Of a stretch of DNA of 64,000 bases, positions 37,075-49,136 are shown piece after piece. The notes under the pieces are model-generated. The model made no database searches, was not told where the DNA came from, and saw only the letters and a program-made list of their open reading frames with translations. Source of the stretch: Cymbidium sinense (Eukaryota; Streptophyta; Magnoliopsida; Asparagales; Orchidaceae); contig JAKCPB010000358.1 of the NCBI GenBank assembly GCA_021442155.1, forward strand, positions 434,001-498,000, written 5' to 3'. The position numbers were made by a program, and so were the translations under genes. Numbering within the stretch: position 1 is the first letter of the stretch; each line of letters begins with the position of its first letter.

Positions 37075-39176
37075 AAATGACTCAAATTGAGCCAAACCTA
37101 ACCAAATCAACTCAATTAACTTGAAATTTGGGCTAACCCACTTTTGGCTAATTTCAAATTTGCCCAAATCAAATTCAATGCTAAAGATCATTCTACCCTT
37201 GGGTCAAGGGCATCACATGAGACAAATCACCCATGTAAGTGGTCATTTCCATTCTTGGCCACTGATACTCTCCCAATGGTCCACCAAGGCACCTAGACAC
37301 CCAACCACCCAAGGGGTGGTTGGCCATGACTGTGGGAGGTGAAATCACCTCACCTCCCATTAGAGCATTTGAAACCCATAGACACCCATGATTCTTTTAG
37401 CCACCTCCACACCTTCAACCAACCAAGTCGAGCCAACTCACCTCCTCCCTGCCACCCACGACTCTAGAGATGGTCGAAAGGTCACTAGAAGCCAAACCCA
37501 TCCCACCATCCGATCAAGATGAAGGGGTATACACCCTCTCATTTTCACTCAAATACACATAAAATTCATTCTCGAGCTCTACCCAAGATAACCCAAGAGC
37601 CATTCCCTAAGCTCCCAAGCTCATTCCTCGATCGAAAAATGCCATTCCCATCCATCCTGAAATAGACACTTCCATTTCTAACATAACTTACCCATTTGTC
37701 CATCAAACTTAAATTAACTTTGCACACTCCTTCCCTAGGCCTCATTGAGCAAGAACGAATCATCTCCCAAGATTCACGAGCACCGGAGGTGGGACTTCAG
37801 AAGTTCCAAATCATTGTTGTGGCCTCTGAACTGAGGGATTGATCCAATTGCTTCAACAGGCTTTGTCTCCACTAGATGAAGTTTCAAACGCTCGAGCCAC
37901 GGTGTTGAGCTCGTGAGGTATGCAAAACTGATCCTTAGAAAAAAATGGGTTGGAGCTTTTGACTCTTGCATCTCGTGATCTTGATCATTGGATCCCTCCG
38001 ATCGATGTCGTGAAGGTGTGGATCCTTGAGTTGATCCGAGCTCAGTGCTTGATCAAGTAGCAATGGAGGATGGACACCATTCTCCCTCACTTGTGTGATG
38101 TTAGATCATGCACCATTTGTTCCACATGATCAAAATGAACGATCATGATTAGATCCGCTAGAACGATCTGATTTAATCTTATTAAGCTATGAGATTAATC
38201 ATAGCCGTTCAATCTTAGATTGGACGACGGACGAGAAAGCGTATCCTCCACCGCCATGTAGGCGCTGAGTTAGATAAGTTTTAAGTAGCCAATCCAGCGA
38301 CACCATGTGGAAAGTGCACCACATCAGCGCGCCACGTGACACCAATAGGATTAGGCTTTAATTAGGCTTAATTAATCATTTTTAATGGATGAAACTTCTA
38401 AAAATCATAAAAAATCATAGAGAAATCAAAATAATGCAAATAAATACTCATTTTAAAGGTATTTTAGAGGAGAATTAATTAAAAATGAACTCAACCAATT
38501 TTGAATGGTAATTAAGATTTAATTACAAAATGTATTTGCTTAATTACTTGAGAAATTAACCCCAAATTTTTTGGGTTAATTTAATGGGATGACCTTTGAC
38601 ACCAATGATTTTATTGGGGTTTATTATTCACTTAACTACTCTTTTAAGTTAATTAATGATAAATTAATCGCATGAACACTAATAAATTGGTTAATTAAAT
38701 TTATTAATCATTGTTCAATAGTAAGTGCTAAGGAATAGGTTGGGACCCTTTCCCAAGTTCATTTCACCCTTTTAAAATGAAATTAATTATGATTTAACTA
38801 ATTAATTAAATCACTTAATCAAATTGAAATCATGATCACATCAGACCTTAATTAATTAAATCATGGGGTAGATCCTTAGGTGTTTAATAATGTAAAGGAG
38901 TTTAATGAAATTATGGTTAGTCCACATGTGTGGGAAAACCGTAAGAATAATTAATTAAGTCCTTTAATCTAATTAACTATTAATCATGAGCCAATTCCAT
39001 TATTCCCCTTTTATTTCATAGGATCATTGCAAGTTTATTTTCCATGCATATCATGTTGGCTTAATTATTTAGTTAATTACTTTAAGGTGACATGTAAATT
39101 AATTCATCTAATTAAGGGTTCAACTAATTAACCCATAAACTCAACTTAATTACATTTCCTTAAATTAAATCAAATC

Positions 39177-39706
39177 ACTAATGTGGGAATGGGTTTAAAA
39201 AAACAAGTGATGATTTCTTCTCTTTAAATCAAATCAAATCCAAAACTAATTAATAAAAGATTTTGGTTTGCTTTAAATAATCTTATTTGATTTGATTGTC
39301 CTTAAGAACTAGTTTGGTTGAATGAATCACATGCTTATATTTGATTGTCCTCTTTCCAATCATGTTAAATTTGGTATGTCATTTGAATACATGCATCCAT
39401 CTTTTCAAAATCAAGTGAAATAAAATGGATTTCCTTTATGTAAACTTGCATGTGTTGATTTAATTTAATATATGCATGGCTATTATCACTATTGAATCCA
39501 AATGTATTTTTCTTATAAATGAATAATAATGTGTTATGATCCTAGTTATAAATGAAATGCATGTGCTTATAGCTTAAGTGTATGAATTTTGAATTCTCAT
39601 TGCCCCATTCATGTGTTAATTTATATAAGATCAATGGTAAGGTATACCTGAAATCCTAGGAACACTTTTAGAAGCCCCAAGGAGGTCATTTGATTACCTC
39701 ACTTAC
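39177..39706. repeat. 530-bp direct repeat flanking the inner array, left copy
   Basis: Recurs at 54893-55450 in the same orientation. Shared landmarks include GTGGGAATGGGTTTAAAA at the left edge, TTTGGTTGAATGAATCACAT, CTCTTTCCAATCATGTTAAA, TTCAAAATCAAGTnAAATAA, GTTATGATnCTAGTTATAAA, and GGTCATTTGATTA near the right edge. The left copy continues leftward into 35641-39176. Its right edge joins a GR-RBP tail at 39707. Confidence 0.88.
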
Positions 39707-39779
39707 CTAGTTCGTTACTTGGATGACGGAATTGAAACGAGGAAATGTTGAATCTAAATTTGTTCTATGTTAAAAAAAA
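39707..39779 (+). pseudogene. GR-RBP 3'UTR tail, copy 6
   Basis: Only the last 70 bp of the 3'UTR remain: TTACTTGGATGACGGAATTG, then GAGGAAATGTTGAATC and TTTGTTCTATGT, with a poly(A) of 8 at 39772-39779. It lines up with the 3' ends of copies 1-3 and 9. The coding part is absent; sequence to the left is the noncoding direct repeat. It may be the detached end of copy 5. Confidence 0.75.
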
Positions 39780-42700
39780 TGCCATAAACCCTAAACTATA
39801 AATTAAAATATAAACCCTAAACCTAAAACCTAAACCCTAAACCCTAAAACTCTAAACCCTAAACCCTATGCCAAAAAAATAAAAACCCTAAACCCAAAAC
39901 TTAAACCCCAAACCCTAAACCCTAAACTAACCCTAAACCTTATTAAAATTCAAACTATAAACCATAAACCTAAACCTAAACTAAATAAAACCAAAAAAAT
40001 AAAATATATGCCAAAACCTAAACAAAAATAAAATAAAATAAATAAAATAAGATAAAAACATAAACTAAAACCTAAACCTAAAATAAAAATAAAATAATTA
40101 ATAAAAACTAAACTAAAATATGATAAATAAAAACCTAACCTAAACTAAAAAATAAAAATCTAAATACAATAAAAACTAAACCAAAAATAAAAATAAAATA
40201 AACCCAAAATAAAATAAAATATACATTAAATTAAAACCTAAATGCAAAAAATAAAACTAAAAATTAAACTTTAATCTAAATACAAAATAAAACCAAAACC
40301 CTAAACTTTAAAAAAAAACCTAAACCTAAAATAAAAAATAAAATAAACCTAACCCTAACCTAAAATAAACTAAACTAAAATAAATAAAACCAAAACCTAA
40401 ACCTAAAATAAGCTAAACCTCAACCTAAACCTAAACTAAAAAAAAAAATAAAATAAATTAAAAGTAAACTAAACCTAAAGTAAAAAAAAATTAAATCTAA
40501 AATAAACTAAAATAAAAAAAATAAAACCTAAACATAAAAAAAAATAAAAAATAAACCTAACCTAAAAAAATAAAAATAAACCTAAACTAAAAAATAAATA
40601 AAAAATAAACTAAACTAAAAAAATAAAATCTAAACCAAATAAATAAAAATAAACTAAAATAAATAAACTAAAATAAATAAAAAAATAAAATATACTAAAT
40701 ATAAATAAAAAATAAAAACTAAATTAAAAAACCTAAACTAAAACCCTAAACTTAAATTAAAAATAAAAACCCTAAACCTAAAACTAAATAAAAAACCTAA
40801 AACCCTAAATATAAAACCCTAAATATTAAACCCTAAGCTAAGCTAAAATACCTAAAACTTAAACCTAAACTAAACCCTAAACCTAAACTTAAACTAAACC
40901 CTAAAAACTAATTAAAACCCCTAAACTTAAACCTGCCCTAATAAACCCTAAAACTAAACCTAAACCCTAAACCTAAAACCTAAAACTAAATTAAATAAAA
41001 TAAATAAAATAAATAAAAAACCTAAATAAAGAAAATATAAATAAAATAAAACATAAGTTAAAACCTAAACTAAAATAAAATAAAATAAAATAAATAAAAC
41101 CTAAACTTAACTAAAATAATAAAAAGAATAAAACCTAAAATAAAATAAAACTACATAAATTAAAAAATAAAATAAACCTAAAATAAACCTATAAATAAAT
41201 AAATAAAACTAATTAAAAAACCTAAATATAAAAACTAAACCTAAAAATAAATAAAAAATAAAACTTAAACCCTAAACTAATAAAAAAACCTAAACCTAAA
41301 ATAAAAATAATAAAATAATAATAAAATAAACCAAAACCAAAAATAAATTGAACTAAAATAAAAAAACCTAAACCTAAACTCTAAACTAAAACCTGAACCC
41401 TAAACCTAAAACCTAAACCTTAAACCCCAAACACTAAACCATAAAAACCCTAAACCCTAAATACTGAACCCTAAAGCATAAAACTCTAAATCCTAAAATC
41501 TAAACCCTAAACCCTAAACCCTAAACTCTATAAACCTAAACCCTAAACCCTAAACTAAAACTAAAACCCTAAAATTAAACTAAACCTAAACCCAAAACTA
41601 AAATCTAAAAAATAAAATAAATAAATAAATCTAAACCATAATAAAAAAATAAAAATAAAAATAAAAACATAAACTAAAGCCTAAACCTAAACCTAAATAT
41701 AAAAACAAATTAAAATAAAAAATAAAACTAAACTATAATAAAATAATAATAAAACTAAACTAAATAAAACATAAAAAAATAAATAAAACTAAATCTAAAA
41801 TAAAAATAAAATAAACTTAAAATAAAATAAATAAAATAAAACAAAACCAAAATAATAAACCTAAAAATAAAACTAAAATAAATAAAAAATAAAAAAACCT
41901 AAACCCTAAACTAAAAAAAAACCTAATCCTAAAATAAAATTAAAATAAACCTAAACCTAAACTAAAATAAAATAAACTAAAATGAATACAACCTAAACAT
42001 AAAATAAACTAAACCTAAACCTAAACATAAACTAAATAAAATAAAATAAACTAAAAGTAAATCTAAACATAAACTAATAAATAAAACCTAAAAATAAACC
42101 TAAAATAAATACCTAAAACTTAAACCAAAAAATAAAATAAAACATAAACTAAAAATAAAAAAAATAAACTAAACCTAAAAAAAAATAAACTAAAATAAAA
42201 CCAAAACTAAAATAACTAAACCTAAAATAAATATACTAAACTAAATAAAAATAAAAATAAATCTAAATCAAGATAAAAAATAAACTAAATAAATCTAAAC
42301 CTACCACTTTACTTAATTTAAAAAAATAAAAAAAATTAAAAAAACCCTAACCCCAAACCCTAAACTCTAAAACTAACCTTAAACCCAATACATGTAAACC
42401 CTAAACCCTAAACCCTAAACACTAAATCCTACAACCCTAAACCCTAAACCTCTAACCCTAAACCTTAAACCCCAAACCCTAAACCCTAAACCTTAAACCC
42501 TAAACCCCAAATACAAAAAAATCTAAACCTAAACTAAATAAAGCCTAAAAATAAAATAGTAAAAAAACCTAAAACAAAATAAAATAGAAACATAAAATAA
42601 TAAAATAAAATAAAATAAAAACCTAAACTAAAACTTAAACCTAAACCTAAGCATAAAAAAACAAAATAAAAAATAAAAACTAAACTCAAATAAAATATGC

Positions 42701-43881
42701 AAAAACCTAAATTAAACTAAAAAATTAAAATAAACCTAAAATAAAACATAAATAAAATAAAACTAAATGTTAAATAAAATAAAATAAACCTAAAATAAAA
42801 TAAAATAAAACTAAATAAAACCTAAACCTATAAAATAAACCTTAAACCTAAATAAATTAAAAAATAAAACCTTAACCCTAAACTAAAAGAAAAAACCTAA
42901 ATTAAAATAAGCCAAATAAAATAAACTTAAAACTAAACTAAACTAAAGTAAGCTAAAATAAAATAAACTTAAACATAAACCTAAACCTAAACCACGAACT
43001 ACATAAAAATAATAAACTAAAAATAAACCTATACCTAAACTAAAAAGTAAAACATAAAAATAAACCTTAAATGAAAACTAAAAAAAAAAGAATAAAATAA
43101 AAAAACCTAATAAAATAAAAATAAAACCTAAACCTAAAAAATAAAATAAAAATAAAACTAAACAAAATAAATAAATAAACATAAACCTAAACCTAAACCA
43201 AAAAACAAACTAAAATAAAAATCCTAAACTAAATTAAACAAATAATAAATAAATAAAATAAACAAAATAAAAAAAAATAAACTTAACTAAAAAGAAAAAA
43301 ATAAAATAAACTAAAATAAATAAAATAAACTAAATAAACCTAAACCAACTATTTACTTTCAAAAATAAACCCTAAACCCTAAATCCAAACGCTAAACAAA
43401 ACCCTAAACCCTAAATCCTAAACCCTAAAACCCTAAACCTTAAATCCTAAAATAACCCTTAACCCTTAACCCTAAAGCCTGAACTCTAAACCTTAAACCC
43501 TAAACCCTAAATTAACCATAAACCCTAAGCTAACACTAAACCCTAAAGCCTAAATCCTAAAAACCCTAAATCCTATAGCCTATAAACTAAACCCTAAACC
43601 CTAAACCTAAACCCTCCCTAAACCCTAAACTAAAAAAAACCTAAACCCTAAACCCTAAAAACCTAAAAACTTAAAAATAAATTATATAAAAAAACCTAAA
43701 CCTAAATAAATTAAAAAAAATAAAATGAAATAAAAACCTAAACTAAAACCTAAACCTAAACATAAAAATAAAATAAAATAAAATAAACTAATAAAAATAA
43801 ACTAAAATAAAATAAATAAAAACCTAAAATAAACTAAAATAAAAAATAAACCTAAAAATAAAAATCTAAATAAAATAAAAT
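39780..43881. repeat. Telomere-derived composite array, segment 6
   Basis: CCCTAAA-rich blocks: 39783-39970, 40735-40985, 41370-41610, 42340-42510 and 43367-43670. A-rich blocks: 39970-40735, 40985-41370, 41610-42290, 42515-43335 and 43670-43881. End motifs: 42293-42325 (CCTACCACTTTACTTAATTT) and 43335-43366 (CCAACTATTTACTTTC). The transitions near 40735 and 41370 have no recognisable end motif. No gene. Confidence 0.88.
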
Positions 43882-44046
43882 TGAAGAATGATCGATCTGA
43901 TCATCAATGGAACTTTTCTAGATTAGATGGTTTTGATGTTTTATGTGTGCTCATTTTTTATCTATGTTGTCACTATGTCTTAGAAAATTTGTGTTACTGG
44001 ATAAAATAAAAAAAGAAGAAATGTTAAATCTAATTTGTTCTAAAAA
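43882..44046 (+). pseudogene. GR-RBP 3'UTR fragment, copy 7
   Basis: It starts at TGAAGAATGATCGATCTGAT, the position just after the GR-RBP stop codon in other copies, and continues through GTGTGCTCATTTTTTATCTA, CTATGTCTTAGAAAATTTG and AGAAGAAATGTTAAATC, ending TTTGTTCTAAAAAAG. The coding exon is absent. Several short internal deletions are present. Unlike other copies it enters from an A-rich block rather than a CCCTAAA block. Confidence 0.78.
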
Positions 44047-44992
44047 AGAATAAAACCAAAAAGCCTAAACCCTAAACTAAAACCTAAACCCTAAACCTAA
44101 AACATAAACCTTAATCCCAAAACCCTAAACCCTAAACTAACGCTAAATCCTAAACCCTAAACCCTAAAATGCTAAAAACCTAAACCTAAACTAAATAAAA
44201 CCTAAAAATAAAATAAATTAAAAAACCTAAACCAAAGTAAAAAAAATTAAAATAAAATAAAAACATAAACTAAAACATAAACCTAAACCTAAACCAAAAC
44301 CTAAAAAAAATAAAATAAAAAAATAAAAACTAAACTAAAATAAAATTATTATAAACCTAAACTAAACTAAAAAAATAAAAAACCTAAATAAAATAAAAAC
44401 TAAACTTAAAATAAAATAAAATAAACTAAGGTAAAATAAAATAAAACTAAATAAACCTAAACAACAAAATAAACCTAAAACTAAACCTAAAAAAATAAAT
44501 AAATAAAACTAAACCATAAACAAAAAAAAAAACTAAACCTAAAATAAAATCAAATAAAAAAATATAACATAAACCTAAACTAAAATAAATAAAACATGTA
44601 CCAAAATAAACCAAAACCTAAACCTAAACCTAAAAAAATAAACTAATATAAAACCCTAAACTAAAATAAATAAACTTAAAATAAGTAAACTCAATTAAAT
44701 AAAAATAAAAAATAGACATAAATAAAATGAAATAAAATAAATAAAAAATAAACTAAATAAACCTAAATATGTAAATTTACTTAATTAAAAAAAACTTTAA
44801 TCCCTAAATTCTATGCTATAATCCATAAACCCTACACCTTAAACCCTAAACCTTAAACCCTAAACCCTAAAAGCATAAACCCAAAAACCCTAAACCCTAA
44901 ACCTTAAACCCTAAACCCTAAACCCTAAACCCAAAACTCTAAACCTAAATAATAAACCAAAACCTTAAACCCTAAACTTAAACCCTAACCTT
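44047..44992. repeat. Telomere-derived composite array, segment 7
   Basis: One unit: CCCTAAA block 44055-44180, A-rich block 44180-44757, end motif about 44757-44790 (ATGTAAATTTACTTAATT), CCCTAAA block 44793-44992 with long runs of exact heptamers near 44840-44930. Confidence 0.9.
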
Positions 44993-45329
44993 AATGGTAT
45001 GGGTAGGAAAATCATGGAGAGCTGATCAGAAATGGTGGGTGGGGGGATCAGAGGCAGATGGATGGGGTGGTGAGAGGTGGAGGGTGGGAGGAAGATCAGA
45101 GGTTACAACTTTGGTGGTGAGGAGACATTGGGGATATGATGGTGGATCCTGCTACTCGAGATGCCAGGGTGGTTCTGATGGGAACTAGACAAACTGAAGA
45201 ATGGTCAATCCGATCTATTGCTTATGGAATGTCAGAGAGACAATTCTAGTTATCTGGTTTTGATTTGCTCTATGTGTGCTCATTTTTATCTATGTTGTTT
45301 TGTGTCTTAGAAAACTTGGTGTGTTACTT
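44993..45329 (+). pseudogene. GR-RBP last-exon pseudogene, copy 8
   Basis: It begins ATGGTATGGGTAGGAAAATC, a damaged NGQNLDGRN segment. The glycine tail is scrambled (GGTGGGTGGGGGGATCAGAGG) but regains the standard end: GGGATATGATGGTGGATCC, CTGCTACTCGAGATGCC, GGTTCTGATGGGAACTAG. The 3'UTR stops early at GTGTTACTTT, before the expected GTTGATGAAAT word, and has no poly(A). It is replaced by an inverted TTTAGGG repeat. The + strand open frame at 44994-45188 is not the ancestral frame. Confidence 0.8.
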
Positions 45330-45373
45330 TTTAGGGTTTAGGGTTTAAAAAACCAGAAAACCTAAACCCTAAA
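45330..45373. repeat. Inverted telomere repeat forming a 13-bp perfect hairpin
   Basis: TTTAGGGTTTAGG at 45330-45342 is the exact reverse complement of CCTAAACCCTAAA at 45361-45373, with an 18-nt loop. It is the only place where I see consecutive TTTAGGG heptamers on the + strand. It sits where the GR-RBP 3'UTR of copy 8 is cut off, so it marks a small inversion or fold-back junction. Confidence 0.92.
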
Positions 45374-45694
45374 CTAAAACTTGAACCCTACTCTAAACCC
45401 TAAACCATAAACCCCTAAACCCTAAACCCTAAAAACCCTAAACCATAAACCCTAAAGCCTAAAAACCCTAAACCCTAAACCCTAAACATTAAACCATAAA
45501 ACCTAAAACCCAAAAACCTAAACCCTAAACCCAAAAACCTAAACTCTAAACCCTAATCCCTAAACGTTAAACTTTAAATAAACAAAAAATAAACTTAATA
45601 TACAAAATAAACATAAACCTACCAGTTTATTTAATTTAACAAAATAAACCATAAACCTAAAATCCTAAACCCTAAACCTACAACAATAAACCTA
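45374..45694. repeat. Telomere-derived array, segment 8, before LINE copy 1
   Basis: A CCCTAAA-rich block (to about 45570), a very short A-rich piece, an end motif at about 45605-45640 (CCTACCAGTTTATTTAATTT), and a 50-bp CCCTAAA-like piece ending CCTACAACCTGGC. The same order precedes LINE copy 2 at 49780-49888. Confidence 0.88.
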
Positions 45695-48600
45695 CAACCT
45701 GGCTTAATTACAATTGGAATGAAAACAAACTTGAGAACTAAATTCCTATTTCTATTTTTATCAAGCTTTGCAACATCATTATCTTTCCTAATAAACTTGA
45801 TCAAATCCTTTCAAGCTCTCTTATAATGGTGATTTCATTCTTAAAGGGGTTTGGAATTTAATTAGAAATAAATATAACACCTCTAATGTTTCATTAAACT
45901 TTGGAACAATATCATTCTCATTTCTTATTCAATTTTAGCTTGGAGAATTTTTAAAAACTTCATCCCTGTTGATCCCTTGCTCTGGCTTAAAGGGTTTTAC
46001 TTACCTTTTAATTGCTATTGTTGCTTTCATGTTGAAAATGTTAATCATGTTTTGTTAATGGTGCTATTACTTCCAAACTTTGGATATGGTATGATGATTT
46101 ATTTAACACTAACTATTTCATGGCTCTCTGAAGTTTATTTCCTTAAAATTATGAAAGGTCATATCAAAGTTTTAATTGCTATTAGCCTTATTTGGTTCAT
46201 TTGGAAAGAAATGATGATAAATATTGTGTCATCCCTATGATAAAGGATCCTTGTTAGAACAAAAGAAAAAATTCATGCTATGTTTAATGCAAATTTAATT
46301 AGCAATTTTCACTTTAGAGGTTATAAATTTGTAAAAAATGGGTATCACTTTTCATGATGATCTTCCTACAAGAGTATTAGGATTATATATTGGATTAATC
46401 CTAAGATAAATTCTATTAAGATCAAAACTGATGGTTCTGTTTCCCCAAACAAATATGGCTGTGGTGGAATTCCTAGGGATTCTAAAGGCACTGTCATTTG
46501 TGCTTTTGCCTACCCCCTCAAAGCTTGTTCTATTATTTCTGCTGAACTTATGGTTGTTAATAAAGCTATTGATATTTATTTAAGTAAAGGCTTCTTTAAT
46601 ATTTAGACTGATGTTCATGCTCTTCTTTTACTTGATATGCTCAATAATAATAAAATGGGAAATGCTTACTAATTTTATCTTCTTAATTACACTAAAAAGC
46701 TTCTTTCTCAAGTCTGTTACAAAATTTCTTACATTCTTCATGAAGGTAATGCTTGTGCTAATTTCTTAGATAATTTGGGAGGGGAATTAACTGACGTCAC
46801 ATTATTTGATAACTATATCTTACCCAAGCATCTGTGAGGTCTGGTCAATCTAGATAACACTGGACTGCCTTACGTCAGATTTTAACCTTCTGCTCTTTTG
46901 TTGATCTTTTGTTATGGTAGTTTTATTCAGTCTATTTTTTGTTATTATTTTTATGCTCCCCTCATAAGAAACTAGTCTTTGCTAAGTTTATTTCTATACT
47001 TATGCCCCCTTCCTATTTACGCCATTGTATACTTGCCTGACCTTTTTTTGGGTCATTGTGGTGCTATTTTTAATTAGTTTTCCTATCTTCTGAGCCTGGC
47101 AATTTTTATTTTATGGCTCATGCTTTGTGTCTCTTGTTGGGTTATGGCTGTGCCAAATTTGTCCTACCCCTTTTATTAATGAATGTTGGGTTTGCCTCTA
47201 GTTTTGGCTAGCTGGGGCCTTTTTTGAATGAGATTTATAGATGTTATGGTTGGTTCTGCTAGTTGCTGCTATTTGTTTCTTTCATCTGTCAGGCAGTTTT
47301 GGGTGGTTATTTTTATGGATGTTATTGGCCTCTCATGGGTTGGCCTAGTATTGGATTTTTTATGGATCTTAATCTCCTTTCCTAGATTAGCTTAGAGGTT
47401 TTTGCTGGTTGGTTCCATCTGCCTTGTGAATTGGAGTTAGATGTTCTATGGTTATTGTCTCCCCATTTTCTCCTTTGTAGTGATTGTCTGCTCTTTAGGA
47501 TTTGGAAGGGATTTTATTTACCTCTGGCCTTGTTCCTTTCTTTATAGTTTTGGTTCTTGTGGTTGGGTGGTCATCCTTGGCCTTTTATAGTTTGGCTGGG
47601 TGACTACCATTTTTTTTCTTATTAATTTTGGATATTTTTAGGAGGTTGTGGCTTTGTCTAGTATTGTTCTTTTCCCTTATTTTGGGCTCTATATTGGCTC
47701 TGTCTGTTGGATGGTTTTGTTTACTGACTGGGTTGGTTGGCTATTTTGGCTGGCTGGGTTGGTTGGTTGGGTGGATGTGTTGCCTATGTTTGATGGTTGG
47801 TTTAGGTGGTTTTAGTTGAGTTCCTTTGGTTGGATTTTTGGTCTGCTTCTGGGTTGGTTATCCTCTCCTAGGTGTAGATATTTTTCTTTTGTTCTTGCTT
47901 CCTGATTTGGCTTTTGGTTTTCCTGCTACTCATCCTATTGGATATTGGTCTGGGTGGTTTTAGTGGCTATTTGTTGGTGGAGGATATGAGCACTTGTCAT
48001 TTTTTTTGGTTTTATTTTAGGACTTATTATTGAGGGTTGGCTGCTTGAGGGGTTTTTTGTGGCTATTGTCTTGCCTTGGATGCTTGTGCCATGGCTTGAT
48101 GTGTTGGGCTTTATGTTGGCTATTAGTATTGACTCCCATTAGTTTAGTAAGCTCTCCTTATTTCTTGATATTTTGCCTCTTGGTTGGTGATGGTGGATTT
48201 GATTTCTTTTTTCTTTCCTTAGTGGTGGTTTTGATGGTAATTTATGGATGCCCTCTTGGTCTCTCTATGCCATGGCTTTCCTCTCTCTGGTGCTACTTTT
48301 CTTCTACTATTTTGCTATTTGGGTGGAGGTTGTGTCCTAGGATTTGGACTGCTAGTGCTTTGGAAATAGTTGTGGGTTGTTCTCAGCCACTGATCCTACT
48401 ATAACTTCTAGGATGCTGGCTTAATGTGTTGGTCTATTATGGGTTTTGGTTGGTGGGTTAGCTGCTGATTGGTTTCTAGCTGCCTATTTTTCTCCATTTT
48501 TTTGTGCTGGAACTGGATCACAATGGATTATTTTTCCTTGGATGGTTGCTTATAGTAGGTATGTTGTCTACGATGGCCTTGACGTTTCCCCGTATCTTCT

Positions 48601-49136
48601 ATCTGGTTGGTAGTATGCATATGATTATAACCCTTCTCATGAAGTTTAAATACTCATATGATTATTGCCCCTTGAGATGATCTTAACTGAGCCCAAGCCT
48701 TCTCTTTCTCAGATCTTTCTAAATTGTTTACTTTATCATTTTCCCATGATCTATGACCATTGCCATTTTAGTGTTTTGCAAATTTCTTTTGCAGGTTGGA
48801 ACTTCACAGATGGAATGATCTTTACTCAACCAACTCAGGTAATGTTGATGTCGATCTCACTTATCTTCCCTTCTCAAAGGGATCATGAGATGCTGCTGAC
48901 TAGTCCTTTTACTATTTTCTTAAGTTTTATTAGTCTTTTTCATGTCATTTCTCATTTGCTTTTATGTTGTTGCTTTTGCTCTTTTATTTTCTTTTTTCAT
49001 TGTACTTAGATGGGAGTTTTGCTTTTTAGGTTTCTTATAGCTCTATGAATAGTAGAAATTTGAGCTTTAACTTTTTTAAGGACATTATATCTTTTATTTT
49101 TATGGTAATAAAATTCTAACTTTCCCTAAAAAAAAT
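45695..49136 (+). mobile_element. LINE 3' fragment, copy 1 (zf-RVT, RNase H, 3'UTR, poly(A))
   Basis: 5'-truncated non-LTR retrotransposon of plant type. A zf-RVT-like segment near 45940-46100 reads IPVDPLLWLKGFYLP followed by CYCC with HVENVNHV. The RNase H region (about 46400-46830) holds KTDGSVSPNKYGCGG (first catalytic Asp kept), SAELMVVNKA (Glu kept), TDVHALLLL (third Asp replaced by His) and EGNACANFL (last Asp replaced by Asn), with in-frame stops. From 46900 to 48620 the sequence is strongly G/T-rich (TTGG, TGGTT words). It ends with AATAAA at 49107-49112 and a poly(A) at 49128-49135, next to GR-RBP copy 9. Open frames at 47628-47819, 48030-48404 and 48665-49009 are in the 3' region and look compositional. 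Confidence 0.82.

Larger units (their letters stand above)
35641..39176. mobile_element. Noncoding insertion-like segment inside gypsy protease, left part
   Basis: No convincing gene. Contents, left to right: 35641-35950, A/T-rich DNA with AAATCCAAATCCAAACCC words; 35951-36440, a three-copy tandem repeat; 36440-37160, rich in TTGACC and ACCCAA words; 37200-38100, C-rich DNA including GAGCTC and CACCTCC words; 38200-38350, the only GC-balanced stretch, with GCGCCACGTGACACC words; 38350-39176, AT-rich DNA with many ATTAATTAA words. It begins inside the protease frame. Its overlap with 54893-58570 suggests that both are parts of one element about 7 kb long. The class of element is not identifiable by eye. 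Confidence 0.45.

Noticed and set aside
36913..37191. 92-codon - strand frame rich in Trp, Phe and Gly
   Set aside because: It is the reverse reading of AACCCAATTTGACC-like words; no start context or domain.
27275..39706. A complete LTR retrotransposon with paired LTRs at both edges
   Set aside because: The two edges (27275 onward and up to 39706) do not resemble each other, no TG..CA ends, primer-binding site or target-site duplication could be found, and gag is missing from this part.
47628..48404. Trp/Leu-rich open frames as membrane proteins
   Set aside because: They lie in the G/T-rich LINE 3' region; hydrophobicity follows from TTG, TGG and TTT codons, they overlap one another in phase shifts and are not kept in the second LINE copy. 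The same applies to 51417-52016.
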